This document shows, in pieces, positions 1-10,678 of a stretch of DNA of 64,000 nt. The position numbers and the translations under genes were made by a program. Below the pieces are notes generated by a model that did not search any database, was not told the DNA's origin, and worked only from the letters and a program-made list of their open reading frames with translations. Positions within the stretch are counted from its first letter, which is position 1. Each line of letters opens with the position of its first letter. Origin of the DNA: Bugula neritina (lineage: Eukaryota; Bryozoa; Gymnolaemata; Cheilostomatida; Bugulidae); contig OZ037766.1 of assembly GCA_964035545.1 (NCBI GenBank), positions 972,501 to 1,036,500 of the forward strand, written 5' to 3'.

Positions 1-178
1 TTACACACATATGTATAAAATATTTTATCACTTATTATAACAGCTAATCTAATCCGTTTGCAATGTTTTATATATAATCTAATCAGTCTACCTCAACCTT
101 CATATTTATTAATGCTAAAATATTTTTTTTTATGTAATGTAATTTAGCAATCCATTAATTTATATGTTAGTACTATAA
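1..178 (+). repeat. Second copy of the Hsp70 3' flank
   Basis: This stretch matches the sequence just after the Hsp70 stop codon (about 5016-5180) almost base for base, with a few substitutions and small indels. The match stops near 178. The simplest reading is that a tandem Hsp70 paralogue ends just left of the window and this is its 3' UTR. No coding part of that paralogue is visible. Confidence 0.7.
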
Positions 179-1303
179 TGAAATATTTAAGATTGTATTT
201 CAGAATTATATATATAATATTACCTTTTTCAGATAAAGAAAACAATTATCCTGAAAAACATATATACATCATAATTTTTTTAGAAATAAAAAAATAACAA
301 AAATATTGCTAGATTTGGCTTTTATAATGATTGATGAAATATATTAATCAAAATGTCACACAGGCTATCATAAAATATAGTCCAATTTTTATTGCACCAG
401 CATGCAACCTAGTTATTAAATTCATTATAGCAATTATAATATATTTTTGAGTACTCAAAAATCTACACGTAGCCTGCAAATTATAAAAATAATGTAGAAA
501 ATCTCTAAATTGACAATTGCTTTGTTGATACTAAAATCTTTCTAGTAGCAGCCGTAGGTTCCAGACACAAACCTTTAGGATTAGAAAATCTTACGAGAAC
601 TTTAATATTCGCTCAAAAAATTCTAGAAATAAGCAAATGATGTCTTGACGCTTCTTTCATGACTTACCAACTGCAACATATGTCAATCAAAACACTCAAT
701 TGGATTTCAGAATTTATTACTCAACCATTTCACACAATGATGAAAGCAGTACATTGACAAAAAAGTAATTTTTACTTTTCAAGACTCTTTTTCAAAAGCT
801 TTCACACTTGGAATCAAGCTGAAACATGCTACTTGCACAGAGCAAGGTTTTTGCAAGACGTGAAAAGATGTGAAATTAATGGAATGCAACACAAAAATTT
901 GGGTGATATCCTAAGATGCCTCATAATGAAAGAACTCTTTTTGTGATTCACAAGCTTGTAGAATACACTTCAACAGCTGATGTACAAAAACCATGTTATT
1001 AGAAATTAGTAAATCTGAAAACCTGCATTGTTTGTAGTTCCTTTGATCAATCATAAGGATGGAAAACACTTTATTATGAACTTTCAAATATTTATTTAGT
1101 CATTTCACCATTTCGATGATGAGTGATTATTGGTTTACTACAGTATATGATATTCATAATATTATTGCTCTATTTAGTAATAAAAAAAAGTAATATTGAC
1201 AGAAATATAGTTTCGTAAATAGAAAACAAAACAGTGATCACTGTGATGGTAGTCACTTTTGTCACATCTAAATTATTAATCTTTGATGCATGCTTAGAGT
1301 GTC

Positions 1304-1306
<3 letters not shown>

Positions 1307-1353
<47 letters not shown>
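1307..1353. repeat. (AT)n microsatellite
   Basis: An uninterrupted AT dinucleotide run of about 47 bp. It produces spurious Ile-Tyr open frames on both strands. Confidence 0.95.
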
Positions 1354-1356
<3 letters not shown>

Positions 1357-1437
1357 CTCAATCTGTGGACAGCAGCTGTTTCAGGGTTTGTCCCCTCATC
1401 AGCACAGAACAGAGTACCATGGCCCACACCTTCGCAA

Positions 1438-1563
1438 TAGTAGAAACTTATGTTTCTACTAAAGCATATTTAAAAGGTGTGTAAACTCAAGCCAGAGAGC
1501 TCAAGTGACTCTAGGGGTCGCCTAGGAGTCACGAGCCTTGCAAAATGCTAGCAGCTTGAGTTT
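1438..1563. other. Cluster of nested stem-loops between two TA microsatellites
   Basis: Three inverted repeats lie close together. A perfect 10-bp stem with a 4-nt loop spans 1438-1461. A 10-bp stem pairs 1483-1492 with 1554-1563. Inside it sits a hairpin at 1505-1532 whose arms differ by one missing base. The island is flanked by TA tracts at 1307-1353 and 1626-1738. It could be a small foldback element or a structured RNA; I recognise neither. Confidence 0.45.
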
Positions 1564-1625
1564 GTGACCATGGTGAGAGAGCTCAATCACTGAATGTCAT
1601 TGCTGAGCATTAAGTGAGAGCATAA

Positions 1626-1657
1626 TACCTATATATACCTATATATACCTATATATA

Positions 1658-1733
<76 letters not shown>

Positions 1734-1738
1734 TATAT
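1626..1738. repeat. (TATATACC)n then (TA)n microsatellite
   Basis: About four copies of a TATATACC-type 10-bp unit run into a long TA dinucleotide tract. Confidence 0.95.
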
Positions 1739-2385
1739 AGTGCTCTTCTTGATTGCATGTTAATGCCCACTCCTATAAGAATAAAGGTAGACAGATTAGG
1801 GAACTATGAACTATTCTATTGATGATGTGCTAATTATAGCTTCTGGATTCAACACTCACTCCTACATGAGTTCTAAATAAATGTGTTCACAAATCATAAT
1901 CTGTTGCACTTTTCTTTTCTTTATGCAACCCCTCTCTTGTACATATCCCTTTTTATATACCCACAGTAGTATTTATAGCCATTACACAACCCATACTTAC
2001 ACTATATTACTGCCAAATTGACTCAACTTTTAATTGTGTGGTCCCTGCATAAGAGCCCTTAACTCCCCCCACCCTGTTTTAATCTTTTTTGAAAAAGAAG
2101 CAACTTAGATAGAGCACTATAAAAACTCGGCACTTCGGTCTATATACTAGTTGACTAGATAGGAAATGCCAATGGAAAGTTTTTAATTAAAAGCGTTTCA
2201 ATTCTTAGTTTAATTTGAAGAATTTGCACTATAATATGCATCATCACATACACAAGAGTTACAAGTACTCATTCTGATTATAATGGCTAGAACTTAGCAC
2301 TAGGTAGCCTCTTAACTCTCAAAATATTAATTGAAACTCATAATAATGATTGCATTATGATTGGCACTTGAAGCGAGCAAATCTA

Positions 2386-2393
2386 GAATATTC
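2386..2393 (+). promoter_or_regulatory. Distal heat-shock element (GAANNTTC)
   Basis: GAATATTC is a perfect inverted pair of nGAAn pentamers, the HSF1 recognition unit. It lies about 160 bp upstream of the Hsp70 TATA box. With only two pentamers it would be a weak site alone. Confidence 0.5.
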
Positions 2394-2517
2394 TACAAGG
2401 TAGTTTGTAAGTACTGCCGTCCCATTATGCAAGTTATGCAAGATTATTGTTGTGCATAAATGCTTGATGATTTCATTGGTCGAAGCAGGGATTTTCCAAA
2501 ATCTCCACATGCTACGA

Positions 2518-2544
2518 GAAAATTCTCAGTTTTACAGAATGTTC
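2518..2544 (+). promoter_or_regulatory. Proximal heat-shock elements, two GAANNTTC sites
   Basis: Two perfect two-pentamer sites, GAAAATTC (2518-2525) and GAATGTTC (2537-2544), stand immediately upstream of the CCAAT and TATA boxes of the Hsp70 gene. The second is one base out of exact 5-bp register with the first. Position and sequence are those expected of HSF-driven heat induction. Confidence 0.7.
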
Positions 2545-2560
2545 ATTGGCTATATAAAAG
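2545..2560 (+). promoter_or_regulatory. Inverted CCAAT box and TATA box of Hsp70
   Basis: ATTGG (2545-2549, CCAAT on the other strand) is followed directly by TATATAAAAG (2551-2560). Initiation would be expected about 25-30 bp downstream, near 2580, leaving a 5' UTR of about 100 nt before the ATG at 2682. Confidence 0.7.
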
Positions 2561-2681
2561 AACGGCACTTCGCGTTGTCAATCATTCCAGGATATAAAGG
2601 AAGAAAGTTACTGCTACTCGCTGAATATCTACTACTATCACTCAACAGTTGCTACAACTACGAATCACTATTGTCATTGCA

Positions 2682-5002
2682 ATGGGAAAGACTATTGGAA
2701 TAGATCTTGGAACTACCTACTCTTGTGTGGGAGTGTTTCAACATGGAAAGGTGGAAATAATAGCCAACAGTCAAGGTGAACAAATAAACAATAACTTAGT
2801 TTTTGATATTGTTATAAATATGCAACTGCAAGTTAAATTTTCGAAAACTAAAGCTATTTTTTTCTCAAATATTTCATCACTGTACATTATTGATTACAGT
2901 TACTAAGAGTAAGTAATGTTGAAAATTGTTTAATTATTTAAAGTTTCGATTTTATAATTTTGCTGATCAAATTGACTGAATCAAATTGTTTGAATGTCAC
3001 TAATAGTAATAGTAATTGTTGTGGACTCATAATAAATAATAAATATTTATATAGCATATTTTTAATTTGAAGCAAGCAAAATATTATTTGAAAACAAATC
3101 TTGATTTAGTTGTAGTATTCAATAGTTTATAAATCGGTAAACTATTTGTAACTATTGTGCTCTTGATATTAATTATTATAGTAATGTATTTATACTATTG
3201 CAGGCAACAGAACTACTCCAAGCTACGTTGGATTTACTGACTCTGAAAGGCTGATAGGAGATGCAGCTAAAAACCAGGTTGCCATGAACCCAGCAAACAC
3301 AGTGTTTGATGCCAAAAGACTTATAGGAAGGAAATACACTGATACTGCAGTGCAGAAGGACATTAAGACCTGGCCTTTCAAAGTGATCAATGACAGTGGT
3401 AAACCAAAGGTTCAAGTCGAACATCTGAATGAGACGAAAGTGCTGACACCGGAGGAGATCAGCGCCATGGTGCTGACAAGTATGAAGGAGACAGCTGAGG
3501 CATATCTGGGAGAGAAAGTAACAGATGCTGTTGTCACAGTGCCAGCGTACTTCAATGACTCCCAGCGACAGGCTACCAAAGACGCCGGAGTGATTGCTGG
3601 ACTCAACGTCAAGAGAATCATCAATGAGCCGACAGCTGCCGCGCTGGCATACGGACTGGAAAAAAATCTGACCAATGAGAGAAATGTACTGATATTTGAC
3701 TTGGGTGGTGGAACATTTGACGTGTCTATTCTGAGTATTGATGAGGGATCTCTATTTGAGGTGAAATCAACAGCTGGTAACACTCATCTTGGAGGAGAAG
3801 ACTTTGATGACAGACTAGTAGAGCATTTTATTAAAGAATTCCAACGAAAACACCACAAAGATGTGAGAGGAAACCCTCGTTCACTGAGACGTCTGAGAAC
3901 GGCATGTGAAAGAGCAAAAAGAACACTCTCGACAAGTGCTCAAGCCAACATAGAGATTGATTCTATGTTTGAGGGAATTGACTTTTACACAAGCATTACG
4001 AGAGCTCGATTTGAGGAGCTTTGTGCCGACCTGTTCAGAGAAACACTACAGCCTGTAGAGCAAGCTCTGAGAGATGCCAAGATGTCCAAAGGAGACATCC
4101 ATGAGGTGGTACTGGTTGGAGGATCTACAAGAATACCAAAGATTCAGAAACTGCTGCAGGAGTTCATGGGTGGAAAGCAGCTGAACAAGTCTATCAACCC
4201 TGACGAGGCAGTAGCTTATGGAGCAGCTGTGCAAGCGGCTATTCTATCGGGTGACCAGCACGACGTGATCAAGGACGTGTTGTTGGTGGACGTAGCGGCT
4301 CTGTCCTTGGGCATAGAGACAGCTGGTGGAGTGATGACCAACCTCATAGACAGAAACACTCGTATTCCAACCAAACAGACAAAAGTGTTCACAACTTACG
4401 CCGACAACCAGCCAGCCGTGACCATACAAGTGTTTGAAGGAGAAAGACCGATGACTGCTGACAACAACCATCTCGGTAAATTTGACTTGACAGGAATTCC
4501 ACCAGCTCCTAGAGGCGTTCCACAGATAGAAGTCACATTCGATTTGGATGCAAATGGCATTCTCAATGTCCAGGCAGTAGATAAAAGCTCTGGAAAGTCT
4601 AGCAACATTACCATCACCAATGACAAAGGTAGACTGAGTCAGGCTGAGATAGACGCCATGCTGGCCGATGCGGAGAAGTTCAAGGCTAAAGATGAGAAAC
4701 AGAGAAAGAGAGTTCAAGCAAGAAACTCGTTGGAGAGTCTGGTATACCAGTACAAACAAGCTGCTGAGGAGAATGAATCTAAGCTGTCGCCTGAAGACCT
4801 GAAACTGGTAAAAGAAGAGTGTGAGCAAGTGATGGGTTGGCTGGACAGCAACGGTCTGGCAGAGGAGGAAGAATATCAGCACCAGATGTCAGAGCTGCAG
4901 AAGAAGTGCTCTCCCATCATGTCAAAACTCCACCAATCAGGAGGAAGTACTGGTAAAGCTGCATCTAACCAATCAGGCCCAACAGTTGAAGAGATGGACT
5001 GA
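2682..5002 (+). CDS. HSP70: Cytosolic heat shock protein 70 (two exons)
   Basis: ATP-dependent cytosolic or nuclear chaperone. CDS is join(2682..2775, 3204..5002), 630 residues, close to the usual 640-650. The intron (GT 2776, AG 3203) splits a Gly codon; splicing restores the family run from NSQG to [10 protein letters not shown]. Visible motifs are IDLGTTYS (about residues 6-13), the phosphate-binding [14 protein letters not shown], the [13 protein letters not shown] adenosine motif, the DVLLVD interdomain linker, an intact substrate-binding domain and a helical lid. The C-terminus is EEMD, a variant of the cytosolic EEVD tail that docks TPR co-chaperones such as HOP and CHIP. It lacks the GGMP repeats of many constitutive Hsc70s. 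Upstream heat-shock elements suggest inducibility; an intron at codon 32 is unusual for a strongly inducible Hsp70. The start was chosen because the canonical MGKxxGIDLG begins there. Confidence 0.96.
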
Positions 5003-5341
5003 TAACTTCTTTGATGTTACACATATGTATAAAATATTTTATCACTTATTATAACAGCTAATCTAATCTGTTTGCAATGTTTTATATATCTAATCAGTCT
5101 ACCTCAACCTTCATATTTAATAATGCTGAAATATTTTATGTATGCAATATAATTTAGCAATCCATTAATTTATATATTAGTGGACTAATAACTTCTTTTA
5201 TGTTACACATATGTATAAAATATTTTCTCCAGTGTATTATCTGTAATGTTTTGTATATTTGATCAGTTAACCTCAACCTATTTATAACTAAAATATTTAA
5301 ATCATTATATTATATATATTTTCATGTCTGGTTTTAATAAA
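5003..5341 (+). other. Hsp70 3' UTR with internal degenerate duplication
   Basis: AT-rich 3' flank. About 4995-5140 is repeated in degraded form at 5182-5330, including the stop-codon context (GGACTGATAACTTCTTT versus GGACTAATAACTTCTTT). With the copy at 1-178, three versions of this tail are present. AATAAA at 5336-5341 is a plausible polyadenylation signal. Confidence 0.6.
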
Positions 5342-5729
5342 TTATTATTAATGAAATACTTATTTAACATTTTATTGAACTCCTGAATGCATATTTTACA
5401 TTTCAATATGAGAAAATAAAATCTGATTTTGTTGGTACACTTAAATTTATTGTCTTTAGACAGTTCTTTTCCAAACATGTCATCTAACAACAAATATAAT
5501 GCATACAATCTTGCTGCACCCAAAGTGTATAACATAAATAAAGTTGGTTATCTAATATGACATAAGAATCACAAAACACTGCAATAAAAAACCTCTTAGC
5601 ACATGTAGACTGACTCTGCAGGCGCTGAAATCCTCAGATTAAACTATTGGGTTGGCCACGCGATGTTTGGGTGACCCTAGACTATACATGCCGTGGTATT
5701 TCCTACTCAGAATGTTAGTACGAGATGCT
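5342..5729. other. Intergenic between convergent Hsp70 and CYC1
   Basis: AT-rich, with no supported exon. It probably contains the CYC1 3' UTR; the minus strand has an AATAAA at 5445-5450, about 280 nt past the CYC1 stop. A further plus-strand AATAAA lies at 5537-5542. Confidence 0.5.
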
Positions 5730-8700
5730 CTACTTTGGTACGCCTTTCCTGAACTTGAGAGTGGCCGTGCCGGTCTGGTCTCGTGCTGGCGGCTTCGGTG
5801 GTCGAAACTCAATCTTCAGGTTCTTGATAGGAGCCCACTTGAACCTCTTCCAGTAGTAGACGGAGGGCAGGAGGACACTCATCACCATCAGAAACTGTAA
5901 GTTAAGGAATAAACTAAACTTGTCATACAATGAGCACCAAAGGACAACACAATACACCAGGTCTTTCTTAACAACTTTATAAAACATTTCGCATGCTTCA
6001 AAACAAATCTTCTACCAACTATGAAACTACTACTTCGAATTATTTTCCTATATCAAAACTATTTCAAAAGCCACTTTATAGATAATCATCATTTCATACA
6101 GGGTACTACTGATACTACACTGAGTACTATACTGAGTACTATACTGAGTAGACTGAGTTACCTTGATGGCCATTTCCTTCCTGGTGTTGAGTTCGGGCTG
6201 AGCTATCCAAGCTAAGAACTCCGTGACGTCTTTGGCCAGCTGAGATACAGGAGCCGGGGTACCTGGTAGTAAGATAGAATGGTCGGAGTGTAACACAACG
6301 TATGCAAGGGTCCAGGACACACATGCATTTACAACACAGCAACAGGAATAACATTGTCTACTAGCACTGTAGGCTTGCATCACATTACAAAACTAGCAGC
6401 AATGTGATAGAACAGAAATTAGCCCAAACATTCTAGTAATTAGAAATTAAAAAATTAGGAGCTGCAAGCACATCAACGGTAAACCTTTTGACATATAAAC
6501 TCTTGACTAACAGACTGCCGCTGACCTAAGTGATACTGTCACACCGCTGACCTAAGTTATGCTGTCACACTGACAGATAGTTTGAGTCTACATACCGTCA
6601 GCATACTCGTATATTCCGGGGAAGAGAGCCTGAGCCATGCCGATAGCTCCTCCTGCAAAGTAAGGATTGTAGTGTAGACCGTCCTTCAAATCGAACCCCT
6701 CCGGTGGGTCGCAGTATCCAGTGAGAAGAGAGAATACGTAGTCCTGCAACCAGAGCATAGCAATATACTGCTACCTCTCTCTCTCTGTCTAACCAGAGCA
6801 TAGCAATATACTACTACCTCTCTCTCTCTGTCTAACTGGTACACTATAACTATACTACTACCTCTTTCTCTCTGTCTAACCAGAGCATAGCAATATACTA
6901 CTACCTCTCTCTCTCTGTCTAACCAGAGCATAGCACTATACTACTGCCTCTCTCTCTGTCTAACCAGAGCATAGCACTATACTGCTACCTCTCTCTCTCT
7001 CTCTGTCTAACCAGAGCATAGCAATATACTACTACCTCTCTCTCTGTCTAACCAGAGCATAGCAATATACTACTACCTCTCTCTCTCTGTCTAACCAGAG
7101 CATAGCAATATACTACTACCTCTCTCTCTCTGTCTAACCAGAGCATAGCAATATACTACTACCTCTCTCTCTCTGTCTAACCAGAGCATAGCAATATACT
7201 ACTACCTCTCTCTCTCTGTCTAACCAGAGCATAGCAATATACTACTACCTCTCTCTCTCTGTCTAACCAGAGCATAGCAATATACTACTACCTCTCTCTC
7301 TCTCTGTCTAACCAGAGCATAGCACTATACTACTACCTCTCTCTCTGTCTAACCAGAGCATAGCAATATACTACTACCTCTCTCTCTGTCTAACCAGAGC
7401 ATAGCACTATACTACTACCTCTCTCTTTGTCTAACCAAAGCATAGCACTATACTGCTACCTTTCTCTCTTTGTCTAACCAGAGCATAGCACTATACTGCT
7501 ACCTCTCTCTCTTTGTCTAACCAGAGCATAGCAATATACTACTACCTCTCTCTCTGTCTAACCAGAGCATAGCAATATACTACTACCTCTCTCTCTCTGT
7601 CTAACCAGAGCATAGCAATATACTACTACCTCTCTCTCTCTGTCTAACCAGAGCATAGCAATATACTACTACCTCTCTCTCTCTGTCTAACCAGAGCATA
7701 GCAATATACTACTACCTCTCTCTCTCTGTCTAACCAGAGCATAGCAATATACTACTACCTCTCTCTCTCTGTCTAACCAGAGCATAGCAATATACTACTA
7801 CCTCTCTCTCTCTCTGTCTAACCAGAGCATAGCACTATACTACTACCTCTCTCTCTGTCTAACCAGAGCATAGCAATATACTACTACCTCTCTCTCTCTC
7901 TGTCTAACCAAAGCATAGCACTATACTGCTACCTTTCTCTCTTTGTCTAACCAGAGCATAGCAATATACTGCTACCTCTCTCTCTGTCTAACCAGAGCAT
8001 AGCACTATACTACTGCCTCTCTCTCTGTCTAACTAGTACACTATAACTACACTCCTTACCTCACCCCCTTCCGTGTCTGGTTATAAAATATAACTACACT
8101 CCTTACCTCACCCCCTCCCGTGTCTGGTTATAAAATATAACTACACTCCTTACCTCACCCCCTCCTGTGTCCGGCTATAAAATATAACTACACTCCTTAC
8201 CTCACCCCCGTGTCTAGCTAAGACAATATAACTCAGATCTGGAGGCAGAGCTCCGTTGTTGGCGAATCTAGCTTCTTCGTCATTTCTGTAAGGCATGGGG
8301 AGCTTGTCACTGAGTTTACCTGGCCTCTCAAACATCTCACCTGTATCATCGGGTCCGTCTACTATGTCTACCTGCAGTAGTTCAAAGTCTATGAAACTAA
8401 GTATATAGAGTATACAGAGTATACAGAGTAGAGTACACAGAGTAGAGTATACGGAGTAGAGTATACGAAGTAGAGTATACGGAGTAGAGTGTACAGAGTA
8501 GAGTGTACAGAGTAGAGTATACAGAGTAGAGTGTACGGAGTAGAGTGTACGGAGTAGAGTGTACGGAGTAGAGTGTACAGAGTATACAGAGTATACAGAG
8601 TACACAGAGCACACAGAGTATACAGAGTATACGAAACAGAACGAATACAAACCTCTGCAGCTTCTGCTTTAGCCTCCTCTTCAGTCATAAACACGCCCAC

Positions 8701-9433
8701 CATCTCACGGAAGGCGAGATACTTTATACTGTGACACTGTTTACACACATTCTTGTACACCAGGTAGCCTCTCCGTAAACTAAAATACAACATCTATATT
8801 CTCACAAGTTCAACAACTTAGTGAACATAACACAACACCCATGTCACTGTTTCAATGTATGTATTTCTCAGCAGCCTAGTGTTCACACTAATACCACCAT
8901 AATGTAGAGAGCACACAAGTCTCAGAGCAGCCAGAGAGAGGTTAAGTATTCCACCTGTAGAGTAGTAGACTACTATACCTGGCTGAGTCAAAGGATCCAA
9001 ACACCTTGTTGTGAGCCCACTCGTGTGCGGGAGGATGAAGTAGCAACTCTGCGGCCTTGAGAGGTCGCTTTTCAAGGTTATAGACTGTGAGAGCAGCGGT
9101 GGCCCCGGTGACCCCAAATAGAGATGCTGCCTACATTGTAATGAAGACTGTGTGTTGCTATGGTGACAATATTAAACTTATACTTGAAATAAAACTGGTA
9201 TTAAAAAGTCCTTATTGAAAAATTATTCATTGCTTAAATTTTAAATTTCCAGCTTTGCAGCTTTATATACAAATGATAAACTTGCTTGAAGTTTATTCTG
9301 CAGCTGTACCACACTAAAAAAACTTTGGTGAAAAACACAACATGAATAGAAGAGCAGTTGTACACAGTCATATGACACAACAATAGTTACATTTATTACT
9401 TACTATTTTCTTGAAAGGAGACCAAGCAGCCAT
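5730..9433 (-). CDS. CYC1: Cytochrome c1, haem protein of respiratory complex III
   Basis: Passes electrons from the Rieske protein to cytochrome c in the bc1 complex, anchored in the inner mitochondrial membrane. Seven coding exons on the minus strand: 9404-9433, 8979-9130, 8653-8779, 8201-8371, 6596-6743, 6162-6262, 5730-5894; 894 nt, 297 residues. All introns are GT-AG and all phases agree. Seen: the haem site CKQCH (C73-H77), the [13 protein letters not shown] segment, the GGAIGMAQ segment with the expected axial Met at about 196, and a C-terminal membrane helix (about 244-260) followed by basic YWKRFKW and RPPKPP. The N-terminus is a short presequence of about 35 residues with basic and hydrophobic parts. 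The human precursor is longer (325 residues). An in-frame TGA lies three codons before the ATG. Convergent with Hsp70. Confidence 0.93.
6748..8040. repeat. 41-bp minisatellite in CYC1 intron 4, about 30 copies
   Basis: The core is AACCAGAGCATAGCAATA, then TACTACTAC, then a CT tract of variable length, so the period ranges over about 39-45 bp. Read in the CYC1 sense, the unit nearest exon 5 forms the real acceptor region (CTCTGGTTGCAG then exon). The other units carry the near-copy CTCTGGTTAGACAG. The array therefore appears to have grown from the 3' end of the intron. Confidence 0.9.
8041..8210. repeat. 47-bp repeat carrying the CYC1 exon 4 splice donor, four copies
   Basis: The exon 4 end and its donor, read on the minus strand as GGTGAG then GTAAGGAGTGTAG, recur with an exact 47-bp period: the CTC marking the exon end falls at 8201, 8154, 8107 and 8060. 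The copy at 8201 is the one used in the gene model because it keeps the reading frame into exon 5. The other three are intact-looking duplicate donors downstream. Confidence 0.85.
8398..8640. repeat. Degenerate 11-12-bp repeat in CYC1 intron 3
   Basis: Runs of AGTATACAGAGTAGAGT and GTACGGAGTAGAGT variants fill most of the intron between exons 3 and 4. The long Tyr/Thr/Leu-rich minus-strand frames here are artefacts of this repeat. Confidence 0.85.
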
Positions 9434-10203
9434 TCTTGTTCACCTAAATCACGCTCAGTCTAAAACAAGCATGAAATCAACACTAATAAACTATGTGAAC
9501 TATGAACTATGTGAATTCATACAGCTTTGATCAACTACATTTCACACAATGAAATAACCAGGATAATGCCAAAAGGAGACAGAATAATGTGCAAATTAGA
9601 TCTCCATGAGCTGACGACTTTGAATAATTAATAGAAATATATTCACACACTGTTGTAGACAAAATAATATTAATTAGTAGTCACTACAGCCTGATGGGCA
9701 CAATAATTACTATAAGTATAATATAAAATATTAATAGTAAGTAGCAAAGACATAATCCTAATGATAATCAGGATGAGCATCACTATCAGTATGAAATGGT
9801 AAACTCATTATCACCCTATTCACTGTCACTAATAACCAGCGGCTGTGGATTTTATAATTTAAATGATATTTTGAAACATTCGCGATACAGGTTTCGTTTG
9901 CATTCCCTTATTTGTACTTAGAGACACTAGTTTTACTAATTTTAAGCTAGTTATCAAGTACTAAAACCTGTTTTGGGTTATATGGTTTAGTTTTAGATTT
10001 ATACTAGCTTCTACTTTCCACGCTACTGTGAGTGTAAGCCGCTACTGTGAGTGTAAGCCGTGAGACAAACCCAACAGCTGAAACACAAACAGTAACCGTA
10101 ACTCTAACTCTTAACTAAAGTTTAATCTGAAAAATAAATTCAACTTCAACTTTAGGTCAAACTGTTGTACACTAGCAGCAAGTGTAACACCTACAGTCAC
10201 TGA
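9434..10203. other. Intergenic upstream of CYC1, no gene recognised
   Basis: It should contain the CYC1 promoter and 5' UTR, but no clear TATA box was seen. A 22-bp direct repeat (CGCTACTGTGAGTGTAAGCC type) lies near 10020-10062. The rest is AT-rich. Confidence 0.5.
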
Positions 10204-10678
10204 GGGGTTACTGTCGTTTTGTACACAAGTCGTTTCGTACACCAGCCGTTTCGTACACCAGTCGTTTCGTATACAAAATGGTCGCTTCTTACACAAACTG
10301 CTATCCATTTCGTACCCAAAATGAATAAAAAATTAATCCACTGGATACCCACTTGAAAGTTGAATAATACTAGTTTACTTGGTTAGTTTATTAATTTATC
10401 ACCTATTATGATAAAGTTAAATGCGTTGATATTTGTTTCTATATGATTATAAATCATTATATTTATATGATTAAAATCATTATTGAACACGCTACTATTT
10501 TTTTGGTTTTATTTGGATTTATTGGATATTTTACATTAATCTATTATTGCTGTACTACTCATACATCAAATAACAATTAAATATAAAAAATATGCGTTAT
10601 CTAATTTATATTGATGCGCACGAAATGACGTAAAAAAGTGGGTACGAAACGACTTGTGTATGAAATGACTTGCACCCT
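10204..10678. mobile_element. Foldback or MITE-like element with TACACAAGTCGTTTCGTAC arms
   Basis: The left end (10204-10310) holds three to four tandem variants of GTACACAAGTCGTTTCGTAC. The right end (10621-10678) is the inverted version, including GGTACGAAACGACTTGTGTA. Between them lie about 310 bp of AT-rich DNA without coding capacity. About 36 bp at the two ends match with mismatches, starting GGGT. No target-site duplication could be confirmed. The family is not assigned. Confidence 0.6.

Larger units (their letters stand above)
179..2385. other. Intergenic, AT-rich, no gene recognised
   Basis: No supported exon was found on either strand. It holds two TA-rich microsatellites, a stem-loop-rich island between them (listed separately) and AT-rich filler. 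The short open frames crossing the TA tract are low-complexity artefacts. Confidence 0.6.

Noticed and set aside
1170-1440. Ile-Tyr-rich frames on both strands over the AT tract
   Set aside because: Microsatellite artefact.
3176-4882. Minus-strand frames up to 212 residues over Hsp70
   Set aside because: Antisense shadows of a strongly conserved Hsp70 exon.
6748-8040. CRISPR-like look of regularly spaced 41-bp repeats
   Set aside because: Contiguous minisatellite without unique spacers, inside a spliced animal intron.
8150-8793. Minus-strand frames of 166 and 134 residues read as single proteins
   Set aside because: They fuse true CYC1 exons 3 and 4 with repeat-filled intron 3; splicing at 8653 and 8371 removes the repeat part.
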